Of a stretch of 14,918 bases of DNA, positions 13,074-14,918 are shown in pieces (the first letter of the stretch is position 1; every line of letters starts with the position of its first letter). Source of the stretch: Pyrobaculum sp. (GTDB lineage: Archaea; Thermoproteota; Thermoprotei; Thermoproteales; Thermoproteaceae); contig JAEMPK010000178.1 in the NCBI GenBank assembly GCA_022759345.1, positions 1 through 14,918 of the forward strand. Reading direction: 5' to 3'. Both the position numbers and the translations under genes were made by a program. The notes under the pieces were generated by a model. The model made no database searches. It was not told the DNA's origin and was given only the letters and a program-made list of their open reading frames with translations.

Positions 13074-14780
13074 TTACTCACGCTGAAGCTCAGCGGGGGT
13101 TATCACAGTGAAGACCTCTCTTTCTATAGATACGTCTTCGTTAAACAGATTATTGAACCTCCTGACGTACGGCATAAGCACGGCCAGCTCTTCCTCCGTC
13201 AGCTCCCTCACCTCGACCCTGTGGTATAGCGAGAAGAGGCGGCGGACGTGCCCATCCTCCAGCGTGGTCTTCGCGTCCATCTGCACCCCCGCAAGCCTCA
13301 AGGCCTGGAGATAGCGCTCCATCTTATTGACCTCCAGCCCCCCGCCTATTTTCCCTCTTTCCACCTCTCCCCTTATGTAGATGGTGCCCCCTACCATGCC
13401 GGCGCCTAGCCTGCGGCCTACCTCCTCCTCAGAGGTGTGTCTCAGCACCAAGATGACTCCTCCGCCCATGTATTCGCCCAAGTAGTCTCCTGCCGAGCCT
13501 CCAATCACGAGGACCCCACCTCTGTGTTGTATGCCGGCTCTGTTCCCAGCGTTGCCGTATACATATATCTCGCCTCCCCTCTTGGCTTGGCCGACGGCGT
13601 CGCCGACGTTGCCGTAGACGGCTATCAAGCCGCCGTTCATGGCGTCGCCCAAGTCCTCCTGGGCGTCGCCGTATATGTACATCTCGCCTCCCTCCATCAC
13701 GTTGCCGGAGGCGTTCCCCACAATCCCCCACAGCTTGAGAACTCCGCCTTGCATGCCGTTGCCCAGGTACCTATGGCCGAGGACGTTGACCACGTCTACG
13801 CGGCCCTCCTCGGCCAGTAGTCTCCTCACCACGGGCGAGAGCTCCGTTGGTCCGTACTGCGACGCGTCCAGCGCCTGGGGCGGGGGCAACGGAAGTTCTG
13901 GGCTTACGGCCCTCTTCCTGTATCTGCCCCAGATCTCGCCGTCTGACGCGACTACGTATTCGCCGCCTCTGAGAGCCCATATCTCGACCCCGTTGCCAGC
14001 CACCGCCTTGATGGCGGCGGCTTCGCTGGCTACATACAGTCTGCCCCCGGCGAGGCCCATATACAGCGGTCTGAAATGTTGCGTGTCTACAAAGGCGCCG
14101 AATACGGGCCTGGGGCCGCCTATTATAAACGCCACTGCGTAGGGCCCGTCAAGCCTAGCCCACCTAATGCGTTCGCCGTACATGAGCTCCTCTATGGCCT
14201 CCTCCACCCCGTGCCGCCGGTAGAGCTCCCAGAGCAAGAAGGCTATCGCCTCACTGTCGTTGCCTGTGAAGCCGCCGTGTCCAAACCCGTATTTAAGCAG
14301 GTTGAGGTTGGCGCCGTAGGAGCTGAGGTCGCCGTTGTGCACAATAGCGACGTCGCCGGCGGAAAAGGGGTGGCTGTAGTAGGGGAACCCGCCGGGGCTG
14401 TTGGTGGGATACCTGGTGTGGCCTAGCCAAGCCGCCGACTTCTTCTCGGAAATTTTGTATATTTTATCGATGTCCTCGGGCCATCCAATCACCTTATACA
14501 CGTCAAGCCACCTGCTCCTCACGTAGACCACGCCGTCTACGTCTCCGTCGCCGTATTTGGTTACGTCGTATACGCCGCTGGGCAGCTTATACACCTCTGC
14601 GGCGTCCGGGGGAGGCATATGCGTAAAGAACTTAACCCTGTTGTGAGGGGAAGGGGCATAGAGGGCGACGCCGGCGCCGTGTCTGGTGCCGCGTTCTCTC
14701 ATCACGGCAAGAGCCCTGATCACTACGCTACCATCTATGTACTCGTTTAGCAGGCTATATACACCAAAGATTCCACACAT
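13074..14780 (-). CDS. glutamate synthase glutaminase (class II GATase) fused to GXGXG domain
   Basis: Releases ammonia from glutamine for the FMN domain made by the next gene. The start is fixed by Cys2, the N-terminal nucleophile, in MCGIFGVY. Class II amidotransferase motifs follow: ERGTRHGAG (29-37), LGHTRYPTNS (119-128), IVHNGDLSSYGANLNLLKYG (146-165) and GNDSEAIAFL (173-182). Residues about 330-482 form the right-handed beta-helix GXGXG domain, with repeats such as GNGMQGGVLKLWG, GDAMNGGLIAVYGNVG, GQAKRGGEIYVYGNAG and GEYMGGGVILVL. A charged tail (483-568) follows. In bacterial GltB the FMN domain lies between these two; here it is absent and is a separate gene 26-29 bases downstream, so the two proteins must assemble to complete the enzyme. 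A TATA box inside an inverted repeat lies upstream. Confidence 0.93.
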   Translation of the reverse strand: MCGIFGVYSLLNEYIDGSVVIRALAVMRERGTRHGAGVALYAPSPHNRVKFFTHMPPPDAAEVYKLPSGVYDVTKYGDGDVDGVVYVRSRWLDVYKVIGWPEDIDKIYKISEKKSAAWLGHTRYPTNSPGGFPYYSHPFSAGDVAIVHNGDLSSYGANLNLLKYGFGHGGFTGNDSEAIAFLLWELYRRHGVEEAIEELMYGERIRWARLDGPYAVAFIIGGPRPVFGAFVDTQHFRPLYMGLAGGRLYVASEAAAIKAVAGNGVEIWALRGGEYVVASDGEIWGRYRKRAVSPELPLPPPQALDASQYGPTELSPVVRRLLAEEGRVDVVNVLGHRYLGNGMQGGVLKLWGIVGNASGNVMEGGEMYIYGDAQEDLGDAMNGGLIAVYGNVGDAVGQAKRGGEIYVYGNAGNRAGIQHRGGVLVIGGSAGDYLGEYMGGGVILVLRHTSEEEVGRRLGAGMVGGTIYIRGEVERGKIGGGLEVNKMERYLQALRLAGVQMDAKTTLEDGHVRRLFSLYHRVEVRELTEEELAVLMPYVRRFNNLFNEDVSIEREVFTVITPAELQRE

Positions 14781-14794
14781 TAGAACTGACGAGA

Positions 14795-14825
14795 TGTATT
14801 GAGCATTTAAGCGTTACTCAATACA
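14795..14825. promoter_or_regulatory. 9-base inverted repeat around the glutamate synthase TATA box (putative operator)
   Basis: TGTATTGAG (14795-14803) and CTCAATACA (14817-14825) are perfect reverse complements separated by 13 bases (CATTTAAGCGTTA). The spacer holds the only TATA-like element (minus strand CTTAAATG, 14805-14812), whose centre is about 28 bases from the ATG at 14780. A dimeric regulator bound to this site would cover the TBP site and repress transcription. The half-site spacing of 22 bases centre to centre suits a dimer binding about two helical turns apart, as Lrp/AsnC-type archaeal regulators can do. The regulator's identity is inference. Confidence 0.6.
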
Positions 14826-14918
14826 AATAAATAGAACTTCCTCATGGCCTATCTAGGTAACTATATGGAAAATTTTCGGAGATCAGCGAATGATATATTA
14901 TTCTTAATTAAAAATAAT
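14826..14918. other. AT-rich window end, no supported gene
   Basis: The last 93 bases are clearly richer in AT than the rest. An ATG at 14844 opens a 25-codon frame to the window edge (MAYLGNYMENF...), but with no recognisable motif and poor promoter spacing. It may be upstream control sequence of the glutamate synthase operon or the start of another gene beyond the window. Confidence 0.3.

Noticed and set aside
11071..13111. Long plus-strand frames opposite the glutamate synthase genes
   Set aside because: They are antisense shadows of GC-rich coding sequence with low-complexity, arginine- and proline-rich translations and no motifs.
14844..14918. Start of a divergent gene at the right edge
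   Set aside because: Only 25 codons are visible, with no family motif and poor promoter spacing; not enough to call.
1..14918. CRISPR array, insertion sequence or integrated element
   Set aside because: No regularly spaced repeats, transposase motifs, terminal inverted repeats or attachment-site duplication were seen; nearly all genes are core metabolic or informational.

Overview
The window looks like a stretch of hyperthermophilic crenarchaeal chromosome, most probably from the Thermoproteales (Pyrobaculum/Thermoproteus type). The evidence is a set of archaeal or archaeal/eukaryal information-processing proteins (L4, L23, Csl4, RpoL, Nep1), an archaemetzincin, many GTG starts, one-base to four-base gene overlaps, and TATA-like boxes placed about 21-30 bases before start codons, the arrangement expected of leaderless transcripts. 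The assignment to order is inference from these traits; no database was searched.

Layout. 1-871: the 3' part of rpl4 followed by rpl23, overlapping by ATGA; the usual archaeal S10 operon does not continue after L23. 872-1219: no protein gene, but a good candidate C/D box sRNA with its own TATA box (about 942-1000) and a second TATA box followed by a strongly base-paired region (about 1085-1215). 1220-2142 (minus): a 119-aa protein of unknown function and the exosome subunit Csl4. 2195-4478 (plus): a DUF2067-like protein, RNA polymerase subunit L, Nep1 and a xylose-isomerase-like TIM-barrel protein, the last three coupled by overlaps or short gaps. A single AT-rich element at 2160-2173 can serve as TATA box for both csl4 and the DUF2067 gene. 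4501-5012: a subtilisin-like protease pseudogene that has lost its N-terminus and, through an internal deletion, its catalytic serine.

5043-8671: amino-acid biosynthesis: an aconitase-family large subunit (LeuC or homoaconitase), ornithine carbamoyltransferase (minus), and homocitrate synthase (minus) carrying a C-terminal RAM/AsnC-type ligand-binding domain. 8757-11013: a PAPS-reductase-like protein fused to a two-cluster ferredoxin, overlapping the archaemetzincin gene. 10987-14780 (minus): a two-gene glutamate synthase, in which the glutaminase and GXGXG domains are fused in one protein and the FMN/Fe-S synthase domain is the next gene. Its promoter carries a perfect 9-base inverted repeat bracketing the TATA box, a likely operator.

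The nitrogen theme is coherent: glutamate synthase makes the glutamate that feeds arginine (ArgF) and lysine/leucine (LysS, LeuC/HacA) synthesis. Two conserved genes (rpl4 near base 30, lysS near 8656-8663) each appear to lack a single base; either the sequence has single-base errors or these are real frameshifts. I found no clear wholly new system; the best leads are the sRNA candidate, the base-paired intergenic region, the glt operator, and the unexplained C-terminal half of the FMN glutamate synthase protein.
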